34,561 nt of DNA from assembly GCA_028290905.1 (NCBI GenBank), contig JAQGIW010000138.1, positions 1 through 34,561 on the forward strand, given 5' to 3'. Origin of the DNA: Caulobacteraceae bacterium (GTDB taxonomy: Bacteria; Pseudomonadota; Alphaproteobacteria; Caulobacterales; Caulobacteraceae). The translations under genes and the position numbers were made by a program. Numbering within the stretch: position 1 is the first letter of the stretch; each line of letters starts with the position of its first letter. The notes beneath the pieces were generated by a model. That model did not search any database. It was not told where the DNA came from and saw nothing but the letters and a program-made list of their open reading frames with translations. Positions 1 through 8,458 of the stretch are shown one piece after another.

Positions 1-123
1 CTGCCGCCTGCGGCCGGGGCGACCACGCCCGCTGGCGGGAAAACGGCCCCATCGGGGCCGGCGCCTTCGCCCGCCACGACGCCGGTCCCCCGGAAATCGC
101 TCCATGGGGCAAAGGCGCCCTGA
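1..123 (+). CDS. mreC: C-terminal tail of MreC (partial)
   Basis: An open frame enters from the left edge and stops at TGA 121-123, giving 40 residues rich in Pro, Ala, Thr and Gly with no recognisable domain. The stop overlaps the mreD start in a TGATG arrangement, the same junction seen between mreD and the PBP2 gene. MreC is the periplasmic scaffold of the elongation machinery and normally precedes mreD, and MreC of alphaproteobacteria often has a low-complexity Pro/Ala tail. The identification therefore rests on position and composition, not on a conserved motif. The start and the body of the gene lie outside the window. Confidence 0.6.
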   Translation: MPPAAGATTPAGGKTAPSGPAPSPATTPVPRKSLHGAKAP

Positions 124-638
124 TGGCTTCGATCACGGTCCAGCCCCCGAACCCGGTCAACTGGCTGGTCAAGCCGGCGCTCTACTGCGTCGTCGGTTCG
201 CTCCTCCTGGCGCTGCCGGTGAAGATCTTCGGCCTGCAGCCGCCCGAGCCGGTGTTCGCCATGGCGCCCGCCTTCGCCTGGGCGGCCATCCGGCCGTCGG
301 TGCTGCCGCCGTTCGCCCTCATTGGCCTGGGCCTCTATCAGGACGCCCTGTGGGGGGGACCGGCGGGCCTGTGGCCGCTGTGTCTTCTCACCGTCTACGC
401 CCTCGGCTTCACGGTCCGCCGCGTCCTTGCGGGAGAAGGCTTCTGGGCCCAGGGAGCCTGGTACGGCGCGGTCTGCGGCCTGGGGTTCGGTATGGGGTTG
501 TTCCTCGTCAGCCTGATAAGCGGTGAGGCGCCCAGCCTCATCGGCGTCGCCCTGCAGCTCGCGGTCACCGTGGCGCTGTACCCGATGTCGTGGCTGCTGA
601 TCGAACGCTACGAGGACGCCGACGTGAGGTTCCGCTGA
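123..638 (+). CDS. mreD: Rod shape-determining protein MreD
   Basis: A 171-residue, strongly hydrophobic protein with about five predicted membrane segments, which is the usual size and topology of MreD. MreD is an inner-membrane component of the Rod complex (MreB, MreC, MreD, RodZ, PBP2, RodA) that directs lateral wall synthesis. The ATG at 123 overlaps the upstream stop (TGATG), and the TGA at 636-638 overlaps the next ATG in the same way, so translation of the cluster is probably coupled. The N-terminus (MASITVQPPNPVNWL) leads into a first hydrophobic stretch at about residues 20-40. MreD sequences diverge strongly, so position between the mreC tail and the PBP2 gene carries much of the assignment. 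Confidence 0.9.
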   Translation: MASITVQPPNPVNWLVKPALYCVVGSLLLALPVKIFGLQPPEPVFAMAPAFAWAAIRPSVLPPFALIGLGLYQDALWGGPAGLWPLCLLTVYALGFTVRRVLAGEGFWAQGAWYGAVCGLGFGMGLFLVSLISGEAPSLIGVALQLAVTVALYPMSWLLIERYEDADVRFR

Positions 639-2578
639 TGGACTCCTCCATCTTCCTCGACGAGGTGAACGAGCGGCAGAGCCTCTTCCAGCGGCGCGCC
701 TTCGTACTGGGGGCGCTGTCGGGGCTGGGCCTCGTGGCCCTCGGCGCCCGGCTGACCCAGCTGCAGGTCATCGAGTCCGGGCGCTACCGGCTGCTCTCCG
801 AGCACAATGAGTTCGAGTTCCAGCTGTCGCCACCGCCGCGCGGCCTGATCCTGGACCGCGAAGGGGTGGTGCTGGCCTCCAACCGCCCGGACTTCCGCCT
901 GCTGCTGGCCCGCGACGAGACCACCGACGTCGATGCGATCCTGGCCCGCCTCGCCCAGCTGGTCTCCCTCGACGAGGCCCACCTGAACCGCCTGAAGGAA
1001 GAGATCGCCGACGCGCCCCGCAAGGCGCCGGTGGCGATCGTCGAGGACATGACCTGGGAGGAGTTCTCGCGCGTCAACGTCAGGGCGCCGGAACTGCCCG
1101 GGGTGACCGCCGACATGGGCGAGGTGCGCGTCTATCCCTTCTCCGGCGCCTTCGCCCACGTGATCGGCTATGTCGCGAAGGTCAGCGGCAAGGACGTCAC
1201 CAAGACCGGGCCTAACGCCGATCCGATCCTGCTCAATCCGGGCTTCCGGATCGGCAAGCAGGGGGTGGAGAAGGCCTTCGATCTGCCTCTGCGGGGCAAG
1301 GCCGGGGCCCGTAAGGTCGAAGTGGACGTCAAGGGCAGGGTGGTGCGCCAGGATCCGGGCGGCGACATTCCGGCCACCCCCGGCGCGCCGATCCGCCTTA
1401 CCCTGGACGCCGACATCCAGAACCGGGCCATGGAGGTGTTCGGAGAGGACAGTGGCGCTGCGGTGATGATGGACTGCCGCAGCGGCGATGTGCTGTGCAT
1501 GTTCTCGGCCCCCAGCTTCGACGCCAACCGCTTCGTCAAGGGGCTGACCGGGCCGGAGTACCGGGCGCTGTCCGGGTACGACCGCAAGCCCCTGTTCAAC
1601 AAGGCGCTCACCGCCACCTACCCCCCCGGCTCCACCTTCAAGACCCTGGTCGCCCTGGCCGGCCTCGAACGCGGCTACGATCCGGCCACGGTCCACGTGT
1701 GCAACCATCACTGGTATTGGGGGGGGCGGTCGTGGGGTTGCGACAAGTCGCACGGCGCCCTGGACCTGCGCGGCGCCATCGCCCAGTCCTGCGACATCTA
1801 TTTCTATCAGGCGGCCCTTGCCATCGGCCCCGACGCCATCGCCGCCACCGCGCGCAAGTTCGGCCTGGGCGAGATCCACGACATCGGCATACCGGGGCAG
1901 AAGCCGGGACTGATCCCCGATATCGCCTACAAGCGCCGCGCCTTTCCCAGGGACCCGGTCTGGCACCCGGGCGAGACGCCGAGCATGGGGATCGGCCAGG
2001 GCTATGTGAGCGTCAACGCCCTGCAGCTGTGCGTCCAGGCTTCGCGGCTGGCCAACGGCGCGACGGCCGTGCGGCCGCGGCTGATCCACGCCATCGGCGA
2101 TGTCGAGCAGCCGTCGGGCGCGGCGGCGCCGCCGCTGCCCTTCGCCCGCGAGCATCTGGACTTCGTCCGCTCGGCGATGGCCGCGGTGGTGGAGTACGGC
2201 ACGGCAGCCCAGGCCGCCAAGCTCAACCTCGGGCCGATCAAGCTTGCCGGAAAGACCGGTACGGCCCAGTCGCACAGCTACACCGCCGGCGCGGCCGGCC
2301 AGCACGGCGCGCGTGGCGCCTGGGCGACGCGAGACCATGCCTGGTTCATCTGCTTCGCGCCCTATGACGACCCGCGCTACGCCATGAGCGTGTTGGTGGA
2401 GCACGGCGGGTTCGGCGCGGACGCCGCCGCGCCCAAGGCCGTCGAGCTCATGCGTGTAGCCCTCCTGAAGGATCCCCAGGTGCGCGCGCGCATCGTCCAG
2501 CCGCCGCCCGCGGACAGTGCGCCACCGGCCGCCGCCGACGCGCCTGTCCCAGGCGTCACGCCGGCGACGCCCACGTGA
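638..2578 (+). CDS. mrdA: Penicillin-binding protein 2, peptidoglycan DD-transpeptidase of the elongasome
   Basis: A 646-residue class B PBP that cross-links peptidoglycan in the periplasm as partner of the RodA polymerase. It has a short cytoplasmic N-terminus, one membrane anchor at about residues 21-38, a PBP-dimer domain, then the transpeptidase domain. The active-site motifs are complete: S332-T-F-K335 (acylated serine and general base), S384-C-D386, and K539-T-G. The ATG at 638 is chosen over the in-frame ATG at 590 because it overlaps the mreD stop (TGATG) and gives the expected PBP2 N-terminus; the 16 extra residues would be mreD sequence read in another frame. The last ~30 residues are Pro/Ala-rich. 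The stop overlaps the GTG start of rodA (GTGA). Confidence 0.96.
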   Translation: MDSSIFLDEVNERQSLFQRRAFVLGALSGLGLVALGARLTQLQVIESGRYRLLSEHNEFEFQLSPPPRGLILDREGVVLASNRPDFRLLLARDETTDVDAILARLAQLVSLDEAHLNRLKEEIADAPRKAPVAIVEDMTWEEFSRVNVRAPELPGVTADMGEVRVYPFSGAFAHVIGYVAKVSGKDVTKTGPNADPILLNPGFRIGKQGVEKAFDLPLRGKAGARKVEVDVKGRVVRQDPGGDIPATPGAPIRLTLDADIQNRAMEVFGEDSGAAVMMDCRSGDVLCMFSAPSFDANRFVKGLTGPEYRALSGYDRKPLFNKALTATYPPGSTFKTLVALAGLERGYDPATVHVCNHHWYWGGRSWGCDKSHGALDLRGAIAQSCDIYFYQAALAIGPDAIAATARKFGLGEIHDIGIPGQKPGLIPDIAYKRRAFPRDPVWHPGETPSMGIGQGYVSVNALQLCVQASRLANGATAVRPRLIHAIGDVEQPSGAAAPPLPFAREHLDFVRSAMAAVVEYGTAAQAAKLNLGPIKLAGKTGTAQSHSYTAGAAGQHGARGAWATRDHAWFICFAPYDDPRYAMSVLVEHGGFGADAAAPKAVELMRVALLKDPQVRARIVQPPPADSAPPAAADAPVPGVTPATPT

Positions 2579-3726
2579 CCGTCAGCGCCATCAGCCGCCC
2601 GGGCGAGCGCGATCGCCTGATCGTCAAGCTGAGCCAGATCGACTGGACGCTCTGCCTGCTGCTCACCATCATCGCCGGCATCGGGGCGGTGATGCTCTAT
2701 TCGATCGCCGGGGGTTCGTGGTCGCCCTGGGCCGCGCGTCACCTGGCGCTCTATGGTGTCTGCTTCGTCGCCATGATCGCCCTGGGCACGGCAGACCTTC
2801 GGCTGTGGTTCGCCCTGGCCTATCCGGTCTATGGCCTGGGCCTGCTGATGCTGCTCGCGGTGGCCGTGGTCGGCCATTCCACCATGGGCGCCCAGCGCTG
2901 GCTGGATATCGGGCCGATCCGCATCCAGCCCTCGGAGGTGATCAAGATCGGCGTCGTCATGGCCCTGGCGCGGTTCTACCACGGCCTCTCGGCGGCCCGC
3001 GCGCGGTGGTCATGGTGGCTTCTCATCCCCGCCGCCCTGATCGGCGCGCCGGCCGCCCTGGTGGCGCACCAGCCCGACCTGGGGACCGCGGTGCTGATCG
3101 CGGCCACTGGCGGGGCCATGATGATCCTGGCCGGCCTAAGCCTGCGCGCGGTCGGCGTCGGGATTCTCGGCCTGGGCGTGGCCGTGCCCCTGGCTTTCGC
3201 CTTCGTGCTCAAGGCCTATCAGAAGGCGCGCCTGCTGACCTTCCTCCACCCCGAGGCGGACCGGTCGGGGGCCGGCTACCACATCATCCAGTCGGAGATC
3301 GCCCTCGGCTCGGGGGGGCTGCTGGGCAAGGGCCTGGGGCTTGGCACCCAAAGCCAGCTGAACTTCCTGCCGGAGAAGTCCACCGACTTCATCTTCTCCT
3401 CCATGGCCGAGGAGCTTGGGTTCCTGGGCTGCGTCACCGTGCTGGCGCTCTATGCGGCGGTGATCTTCGTCACCCTGCGCGCCGCCGCCATCGCCCACAG
3501 CCATTTCGGCCGCCTGGCTGCGGCCGGCGTCACGGTCACCTTCGCGCTCTGCGTCCTGATCAACGGCGCGATGGTCATGGGCCTGGCGCCGGTGGTCGGC
3601 GTGCCGATGCCGCTGCTCTCGTTCGGCGGCACGGTGATGATCACCATGATGGCCGGCTTCGCCCTGGTCCTCTCCGTGCGCGTCCACCGCTATAGCGAAG
3701 TCACCCGCGGCGGGCCGTTCGTATGA
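2575..3726 (+). CDS. rodA: Rod shape-determining protein RodA, SEDS peptidoglycan glycosyltransferase
   Basis: A 383-residue polytopic membrane protein of the SEDS family with about ten membrane segments. RodA polymerises lipid II into glycan strands and works with PBP2, encoded immediately upstream. The SEDS signature is present around residues 258-283 (NFLPEKSTDFIF followed by AEELGFLG). D271 is in the position of the essential Asp of E. coli RodA. Near the C-terminus GVPMPLLSFGGT matches the family motif. The start is GTG at 2575, inside the PBP2 stop (GTGA overlap); no ATG lies near it. This is the last gene of the cluster: an inverted-repeat element and a convergent gene follow. Confidence 0.96.
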   Translation: MTVSAISRPGERDRLIVKLSQIDWTLCLLLTIIAGIGAVMLYSIAGGSWSPWAARHLALYGVCFVAMIALGTADLRLWFALAYPVYGLGLLMLLAVAVVGHSTMGAQRWLDIGPIRIQPSEVIKIGVVMALARFYHGLSAARARWSWWLLIPAALIGAPAALVAHQPDLGTAVLIAATGGAMMILAGLSLRAVGVGILGLGVAVPLAFAFVLKAYQKARLLTFLHPEADRSGAGYHIIQSEIALGSGGLLGKGLGLGTQSQLNFLPEKSTDFIFSSMAEELGFLGCVTVLALYAAVIFVTLRAAAIAHSHFGRLAAAGVTVTFALCVLINGAMVMGLAPVVGVPMPLLSFGGTVMITMMAGFALVLSVRVHRYSEVTRGGPFV

Positions 3727-3734
3727 GGTTGGGC

Positions 3735-3871
3735 AAAAAGAAAGAAAGGTTCACCACAGAGGACACAGAGGACACAGGGAAGAAAGAAATCTTGCGCTTC
3801 GCGCGAAGCGCAAACGTTTCTCTTCCTTGCTTGTTTCTCCGTGTCCTCTGTGGTGAATCCTTCTTGCTTTC
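3735..3871. repeat. CACAGAG-type inverted-repeat element, copy 1
   Basis: The intergenic space between the convergent rodA and pip genes is occupied by an imperfect inverted repeat. The perfect core arms are TTCACCACAGAGGACAC at 3750-3766 and its reverse complement at 3841-3857. The left arm also holds a second 9-base unit (CAGAGGACA repeated to about 3777). Outside the core the left side is purine-rich (AAAGAAAGAAAGG) and the right side pyrimidine-rich (CCTTCTTGCTTTCTTT), so pairing extends outward imperfectly. The ~74-base centre holds a perfect 22-base palindrome. A related element lies at 33180-33332. It could act as a two-way terminator or be a MITE-like repeat; the sequence does not decide. 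Confidence 0.85.
3792..3813. repeat. 22-base perfect palindrome inside element copy 1
   Basis: The half-site TTGCGCTTCGC is followed directly by its exact reverse complement, with no spacer. As RNA it would form a short hairpin nested inside the longer stem of the surrounding element. The central 12 bases (CTTCGCGCGAAG) recur in the palindrome at 22572-22585. Confidence 0.85.
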
Positions 3872-3880
3872 TTTGGTCCG

Positions 3881-4876
3881 CTAAAGCAGCGCCTGGTCGG
3901 TCGCGCGGACCAGGGCGTCGACGACGCCCGGCTCGGTGGAGGCGTGGCCGGCGTCCCAGATGATCTCGAAGTGGGCCTCGGGCCAGGCCTGCTTGAGGGT
4001 CCAGGCGCTTTCCAGGGGCGTCACCACGTCGAAGCGTCCCTGGACGATCCAGCCCGGAATGTCGCGGACGGCGGCGATGTTCTTGAGCAGCCAGCCGTCT
4101 TCGGGGAAGAAGCCGCGGTTCACAAAGAAGTGGCATTCGATGCGGGCGAAGGCGATGGCGAAATCGACCTCGCTGAACTTGGCCGGCCGCGCCTGGGGAC
4201 CACGCAACGACAGGGTGTCGCCCTCCCACTGGCTCCAGGCCGACGCCGCCTGGGCCTGCACCCGCCGGTCGGGGTGGGTCAGGCGGCGGTGATAGGCGGC
4301 CATCAGGTCATGGCGCTCCGCCGCTGGGATCGGGGCCACGAAGCGCGCCCAGGCGTCCGGGAACAGCATCGAGGCGCCGTCCTGGTAGAACCAGCGGAGT
4401 TCGCGCTCGGTGAGCAGGAAGACGCCGCGCAGGATCAACCCGCTCACCCGCTCGGGATGGCGGATGGCGTAGGCGAGGGCGAGGGTCGAGCCCCAGGACC
4501 CGCCGAACACCGTCCACTTCTCGACGCCCAGGTGGCGGCGGAGGCGTTCGATGTCGTCCACGAGGTCCCAGGTGGTGTTGTCTTCCAGCGAGGCGTTGGG
4601 ACGGCTGCGGCCGCAGCCGCGCTGGTCGAACAGGGCGATGCGCCAGCGGGCGGGATCGAAGAAGCGCCGCATGGTCGGGTTGATCGCCCCGCCGGGGCCG
4701 CCGTGCAGCACCACCACCGGCCTGCCCGCCCGCGCACCGCATTCCTCGTAATAGATCTCGTGAGGCCCGCCCACGCTCAGCCAGCCCGACCCCACAGGCT
4801 CGGTCTCCACGAAGAGCCCTCGACGTCCGCTGGCGGACATCGGCTGGGGAACGGTCACGGCAGGGTTGCGGTCCAT
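3881..4876 (-). CDS. pip: Proline iminopeptidase (prolyl aminopeptidase)
   Basis: A 331-residue alpha/beta hydrolase of peptidase family S33, close to the usual ~315 residues. It releases N-terminal proline from peptides in the cytoplasm. Visible motifs are the oxyanion-hole HGGPGG at 58-63, DQRGCGRS at 84-91, the nucleophile elbow GGSWGS with catalytic S127, the acid D283 in GRFDVVTP, and the base H311 in DAGHAS. The GGSWGS elbow together with DQRGCGRS is typical of Pip. An AGAAGG ribosome site precedes the ATG at 4876; a second in-frame Met at residue 13 is possible but has no better site. The gene starts 8 bases after the stop of the upstream alpha/beta hydrolase on the same strand, suggesting co-transcription. 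Confidence 0.92.
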   Translation of the reverse strand: MDRNPAVTVPQPMSASGRRGLFVETEPVGSGWLSVGGPHEIYYEECGARAGRPVVVLHGGPGGAINPTMRRFFDPARWRIALFDQRGCGRSRPNASLEDNTTWDLVDDIERLRRHLGVEKWTVFGGSWGSTLALAYAIRHPERVSGLILRGVFLLTERELRWFYQDGASMLFPDAWARFVAPIPAAERHDLMAAYHRRLTHPDRRVQAQAASAWSQWEGDTLSLRGPQARPAKFSEVDFAIAFARIECHFFVNRGFFPEDGWLLKNIAAVRDIPGWIVQGRFDVVTPLESAWTLKQAWPEAHFEIIWDAGHASTEPGVVDALVRATDQALL

Positions 4877-4884
4877 GGAGCCTT

Positions 4885-5904
4885 CTACGTCGGAAAGCGG
4901 CGGTCCATCCAGTCAACGATGGTTGCATTCACCTCGTCGGGTTTTTCCTGCTGGGTCCAGTGGCCGCTGCCCTTGATCAGCACCTTCTCCAGCTGGGGGA
5001 CGAAGGCCTCCATGCCGTCGGCGGCCGACGGCGGCAGGACGGCGTCGAGCTCGGCCATGATCATCAGCGAGGGGACGTCCACGCGTTCGACGATCCCCGC
5101 CGAGCGCTCCCAGTTGCGGGTGAAGTTGCGGTACCAGTTGATCCCGCCCGTGAACCCGGTGCGCCGGAAGGTGTCGACGAAGAAGGCCATCTCCTCGGGC
5201 TTGAGCAAGGCCTCGCGCGGATCGGCCGCGGGGTCCCAGGCCTGGAGCATCTTCAGCAGGGCGAAGGTGGGGGCGGGGGCCCCATCGCCTTGGCCTTCCC
5301 TTTGACCGTCCCCGGAGAGGCCGCCGCTGGCCGGAGGCGTCCCGGGGAGAGGGCGCCGCATGAAGAAGCTCATCGCCTTCTCTACGTCGGCGGCCAGCAC
5401 GGCGTCGGCCTCGCCCGGCTTCTGGAAGTTGACGATGTACATATCGTCGCCGAAGCGCTTGCGCATGATCGCGATCGGGTCGGCCGGCGCCCGCGGCATG
5501 AAGGGCGTGTTCACCCCGATCACCCCCGCCACGCGCCCGGGATGGCGCAGGGGCGTCTGCCAGACCACGATGCCCCCCCAGTCGTGGCCGCAGAACACCG
5601 CCTTCTCGACTCCGAGATGGTCGAGCAGCCCCACCATGTCACCGGTCAGGGCCTCGATGTCATAGGCTTCCACCGCCTCGGGGCGCGAGGTGAGCCCGTA
5701 GCCTCTCTGGTCGGGGGCGATGGCCCAGCGCCCGGCGGCTTCCAAGGCGCGCAGCTGGTGGCGCCAGGAGAACGCCAGTTCCGGAAAGCCGTGACAGAGG
5801 ATTACCGGCACGCCCTTGCGCGGACCCACCTCGTAATAGGCCAGGCGCACGTCCGGAAGGTTGGCATAGGCCACCTTCGGCATCTGGGAATCGAGCGCAG
5901 GCAT
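4885..5904 (-). CDS. Alpha/beta hydrolase, epoxide-hydrolase-like
   Basis: A 339-residue cytoplasmic hydrolase. Motifs: HGFPE at 38-42 (oxyanion region), GHDWGG with the Asp nucleophile D108 typical of epoxide hydrolases and haloalkane dehalogenases, a cap tyrosine in NWYRN (Y258), the acid D287 in MAELDAV, and H315 in SGHW. HGFPE, GHDWGG and the cap tyrosine favour an epoxide hydrolase; the substrate cannot be read from sequence. The frame stays open upstream to 6501, but conserved sequence begins at MPALDSQMPK, and ATG 5904 has a GGAG site before it. Residues ~184-212 form a Gly/Pro-rich, repeat-like loop in the cap. It is followed after 8 bases by pip. Confidence 0.88.
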   Translation of the reverse strand: MPALDSQMPKVAYANLPDVRLAYYEVGPRKGVPVILCHGFPELAFSWRHQLRALEAAGRWAIAPDQRGYGLTSRPEAVEAYDIEALTGDMVGLLDHLGVEKAVFCGHDWGGIVVWQTPLRHPGRVAGVIGVNTPFMPRAPADPIAIMRKRFGDDMYIVNFQKPGEADAVLAADVEKAMSFFMRRPLPGTPPASGGLSGDGQREGQGDGAPAPTFALLKMLQAWDPAADPREALLKPEEMAFFVDTFRRTGFTGGINWYRNFTRNWERSAGIVERVDVPSLMIMAELDAVLPPSAADGMEAFVPQLEKVLIKGSGHWTQQEKPDEVNATIVDWMDRRFPT

Positions 5905-6005
5905 GGAGGCTCCGGGGCGGCGGGCGGCGGACTTTTCGGGGTAGGTTCCCGAGAGTGCCCAGGAAGGGCGCGCGCGGCAAGGGCGTTGACGCGTCCAGCT
6001 GTCCG

Positions 6006-6380
6006 TCAGGGTCGGGGCCGCTCGCCCGCGGCCCAGGCGAGCGCGGCCCAGCCGGCGAGCAAGAGCAGGCCCCCCAGGGGCGTCACGGCCCCGAGCCAGC
6101 GCGGCCCTCCCAACGCCATCACGTAAAGCGAGCCGCTGAAGACCAGCGAGCCGAGCAGAAACAGGGCCGGCGGCCAGCGCGCGCGCCGCGCGCCGGCGTG
6201 GAACAGCGCCGCGACCGCCAGGACGGCCAGGGCGTGCAGGGCTTCGGAGTTGGCCCCGGTGCGCAGCCATTCCTTGGCCGCCGGCTCGGCGACGCCGTGG
6301 GCGGCGAAGGCGCCGGCGGCGACGGCGATCAGCCCCGACAGCGCGGCGAGCCTGATCCATAGCCCTCGATCCCACGCCAT
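6006..6380 (-). CDS. DUF423 family small membrane protein
   Basis: A 124-residue inner-membrane protein with about four hydrophobic segments. Conserved DUF423 features are visible: GAFAAHGV near residue 23, an HALAVLAVAALF stretch, FSGSLYVMAL, and the C-terminal TPLGGLLLLAGW. Members of the family (E. coli YgdD is one) have no established biochemical function. The ATG at 6380 is the only sensible start. It is the first of three minus-strand genes, about 100 bases before the epoxide-hydrolase-like gene, and diverges from the SDR gene across ~165 bases that must hold promoters for both directions. Confidence 0.88.
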   Translation of the reverse strand: MAWDRGLWIRLAALSGLIAVAAGAFAAHGVAEPAAKEWLRTGANSEALHALAVLAVAALFHAGARRARWPPALFLLGSLVFSGSLYVMALGGPRWLGAVTPLGGLLLLAGWAALAWAAGERPRP

Positions 6381-6545
6381 GGTCGACCTTTCGTCCGGAT
6401 TGCCCCGCTTGGAGACGCGACCCTAGGGTTTTCGGGGGAGGGAGGAAACGACCCTCCACCTGAACGTCGATCACAAGGCGCTTGACGGCATGGTGATGCA
6501 TGGGTCACGCCACGCCACGACAGATATCGAACCGTGGGGAGCATC

Positions 6546-7334
6546 ATGCGCCGGGACTTATTCACCCTTGAAGGGCGCGTGGCGCTGGTCACCGGCGGGT
6601 CGCGAGGTATCGGCCGGATGATCGCCGAGGGGTTCCTGGCGCACGGGGCCAAGGTCTACATCTCCTCGCGCAAGGCCCAGGCCTGCGATGCGGCGGCGGC
6701 GGCGCTCTCGCGGGACGGCGCCCCCTGTTTGTCGCTGCCGCAGGACGTCTCCACGGTCGAGGGCTGCGGCGCCCTGGCGGCGCGCCTGACCGAACTGGAG
6801 CCCGGGCTGGACATCCTGGTGAACAACGCCGGCGCCGCTTGGGGCGCGACCTTCGACGACTTTCCCGAGAGCGGCTGGGACAAGGTGATGAACCTCAACC
6901 TGAAGTCGCCCTTCTTCCTGACCCAGGCCCTGCACGTGGCCCTGGCCGCGGCCGCCACGGCCGATCGGCCCTCCAAGGTGATCAACATCGCCTCGATCGA
7001 CGGCATCCGGCTCAACGCGCAGGAGACCTACAGCTATCACGCGTCCAAGGCGGGCCTGATCTACCTGACCCGCCGGATGGCGGCGCGGCTGATCTCGGAC
7101 AACATCGTCGTCACCGCGATCGCCCCGGGGGCCTTCGCCTCGGACATGAACCGTGACGCGCGGGACCGGGCCGATCAGGTGGCCAAACACATTCCCAGCC
7201 GCCGAATCGGTACGGACGAGGACATGGCGGGGGCGGCCATCTACCTCGCTTCCCGCGCCGGCGACTATGTCGTGGGCGAAACCGTCGCGGTGGATGGCGG
7301 CGTGGCGCTGGCCGACGCCCACAGCTTCGTTTAG
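6546..7334 (+). CDS. SDR-family NADP-dependent oxidoreductase, RhlG-like
   Basis: A 262-residue short-chain dehydrogenase/reductase of the classical type. Visible are the cofactor loop TGGSRGIG at 16-23, NNAG at 93-96, catalytic S150, and Y164-H-A-S-K168. An Arg-Lys pair after the second strand (SSRK, 41-43) suggests NADP(H). The stretch NNAGAAWGATFDDFPESGW resembles the RhlG group of beta-ketoacyl reductases, so a 3-oxoacyl thioester is a plausible substrate; this is inference. ATG at 6546 is chosen because GGGGAG lies just before it; the in-frame GTG at 6534 would extend the protein by four residues but has no ribosome site. The HlyD gene follows after 52 bases. Confidence 0.9.
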   Translation: MRRDLFTLEGRVALVTGGSRGIGRMIAEGFLAHGAKVYISSRKAQACDAAAAALSRDGAPCLSLPQDVSTVEGCGALAARLTELEPGLDILVNNAGAAWGATFDDFPESGWDKVMNLNLKSPFFLTQALHVALAAAATADRPSKVINIASIDGIRLNAQETYSYHASKAGLIYLTRRMAARLISDNIVVTAIAPGAFASDMNRDARDRADQVAKHIPSRRIGTDEDMAGAAIYLASRAGDYVVGETVAVDGGVALADAHSFV

Positions 7335-7386
7335 GGCCTGTGAATCCTTTGCGAGATCCGGACCTGGCGACGGGAAGACTGAACGC

Positions 7387-8451
7387 GTGAGCAGCCTCGA
7401 CGCCTCCGAACCGCTTCCGCAGCGGCGTCGCGGCATCGCGCGCTGGCGCTGGCCCCTGATGGTCGGGGTCCCGGCGCTCATCCTCGTCGGCGTCGCCTAT
7501 CTGATCCTGACCGGCGGTCGGAGCGAAACCACCGACGACGCCTATGTCCAGGATAACAAGGCCCCGATCAGCGCGTCGATCGCCGGGCGGGTCATCGAGG
7601 TCGACGTCGCCGAGAACCAGAGGGTGAAGGCCGGCCAGGTGCTGTTCAAGCTCGACCCCGTCGACGAGATCACCGCCGTGCACCGCGCGGACGCGGCGCT
7701 CGCGGCCGCCCGCCTGCAGGTGGTCTCCCTGCGGTCCATGCTCGACCAGCAGAGGCTCGTGCTCGCCTCGGCGCTGAAGACCCGGGACTTCACGGCCAAG
7801 GAGGCCGACCGGCAGGTGGCGCTGGTCGGGGCGGGGGTGTCGTCGCGGCAACAGGCGGCGGATGCGCGGCACTCGGCCCAACTGGCCAGCGACCAGGCCG
7901 CGGTGGCCAGCCAGCAGGTCGTCGCCGCCCAGGCCAATCTCGGCGCGGCCCAGACCGATCCGGATCTCTATCCCTCGGTGCTTCAGGCCAAGGCCGTGCT
8001 GGAGGCCGCCCAGACCGACCTGTCGCACACCGTGATCATCGCGCCGGAGGACGGCGTCGTGACCCGCGTCGATCAGTTGCAGAAGGGCGCCTACATCAAT
8101 CCCTCGCAGACGGTGTTCTACCTGCTCTCGGGCGCCCCCTGGGTAGAGGCCAACTTCAAGGAAAACCAGCTGGCCAAGATGAGGGTCGGCCAGCCCGCCG
8201 AGATCCACATCGACGCCCTGGGAGGAAGAACCCTGAGGGGTTATGTGGCCAGCTTCAGCCCTGGCTCGGGCTCGAGCTTCTCGCCGCTGCCGGCCCAGAA
8301 CGCCACCGGCAACTGGGTGAAGGTGGTCCAGCGCCTGCCGGTGCGGATCGCCTTCGACAGGGCGCCGCCGGACGTGGTCTCGCGAGCCGGCCTGTCGGCC
8401 AAGGTCACCGTCGATGTCCGGGCGCCCGGCCGTCACGTTCCGCCCGGCTGA
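7387..8451 (+). CDS. HlyD/EmrA-family membrane-fusion (adaptor) protein
   Basis: A 354-residue periplasmic adaptor of a tripartite export system. It has a cytoplasmic basic N-terminus, one membrane anchor at about 23-43, the family signature TTDDAYVQ at 48-55, a lipoyl/barrel-sandwich half at about 58-90, a long Ala/Gln-rich helical hairpin at about 95-205, the second lipoyl half, and a beta-barrel. The sequence is of the EmrA type, which normally pairs with an MFS pump. GTG at 7387 is the first usable start in the frame; a weak GGGAAG lies upstream. The NodT gene starts 7 bases after the stop. No inner-membrane pump gene is adjacent. Confidence 0.9.
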   Translation: MSSLDASEPLPQRRRGIARWRWPLMVGVPALILVGVAYLILTGGRSETTDDAYVQDNKAPISASIAGRVIEVDVAENQRVKAGQVLFKLDPVDEITAVHRADAALAAARLQVVSLRSMLDQQRLVLASALKTRDFTAKEADRQVALVGAGVSSRQQAADARHSAQLASDQAAVASQQVVAAQANLGAAQTDPDLYPSVLQAKAVLEAAQTDLSHTVIIAPEDGVVTRVDQLQKGAYINPSQTVFYLLSGAPWVEANFKENQLAKMRVGQPAEIHIDALGGRTLRGYVASFSPGSGSSFSPLPAQNATGNWVKVVQRLPVRIAFDRAPPDVVSRAGLSAKVTVDVRAPGRHVPPG

Positions 8452-8458
8452 CGCGTCG

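Noticed and set aside
608-2404. Long antisense open frame opposite the PBP2 gene
   Set aside because: It lies wholly opposite a gene with complete catalytic motifs and has the His/Arg/Gly/Val-heavy composition expected from the reverse frame of G+C-rich coding DNA.
3690-4229. Minus-strand frame containing FTTEDTE-like sequence near the repeat
   Set aside because: It reads through the CACAGAG repeat and an alternative phase of pip; it is a typical false frame made by this repeat.
5905-6501. Upstream extension of the epoxide-hydrolase-like frame to an ATG at 6501
   Set aside because: The extension runs through the DUF423 gene in another phase and is not conserved in type; ATG 5904 has a ribosome site.
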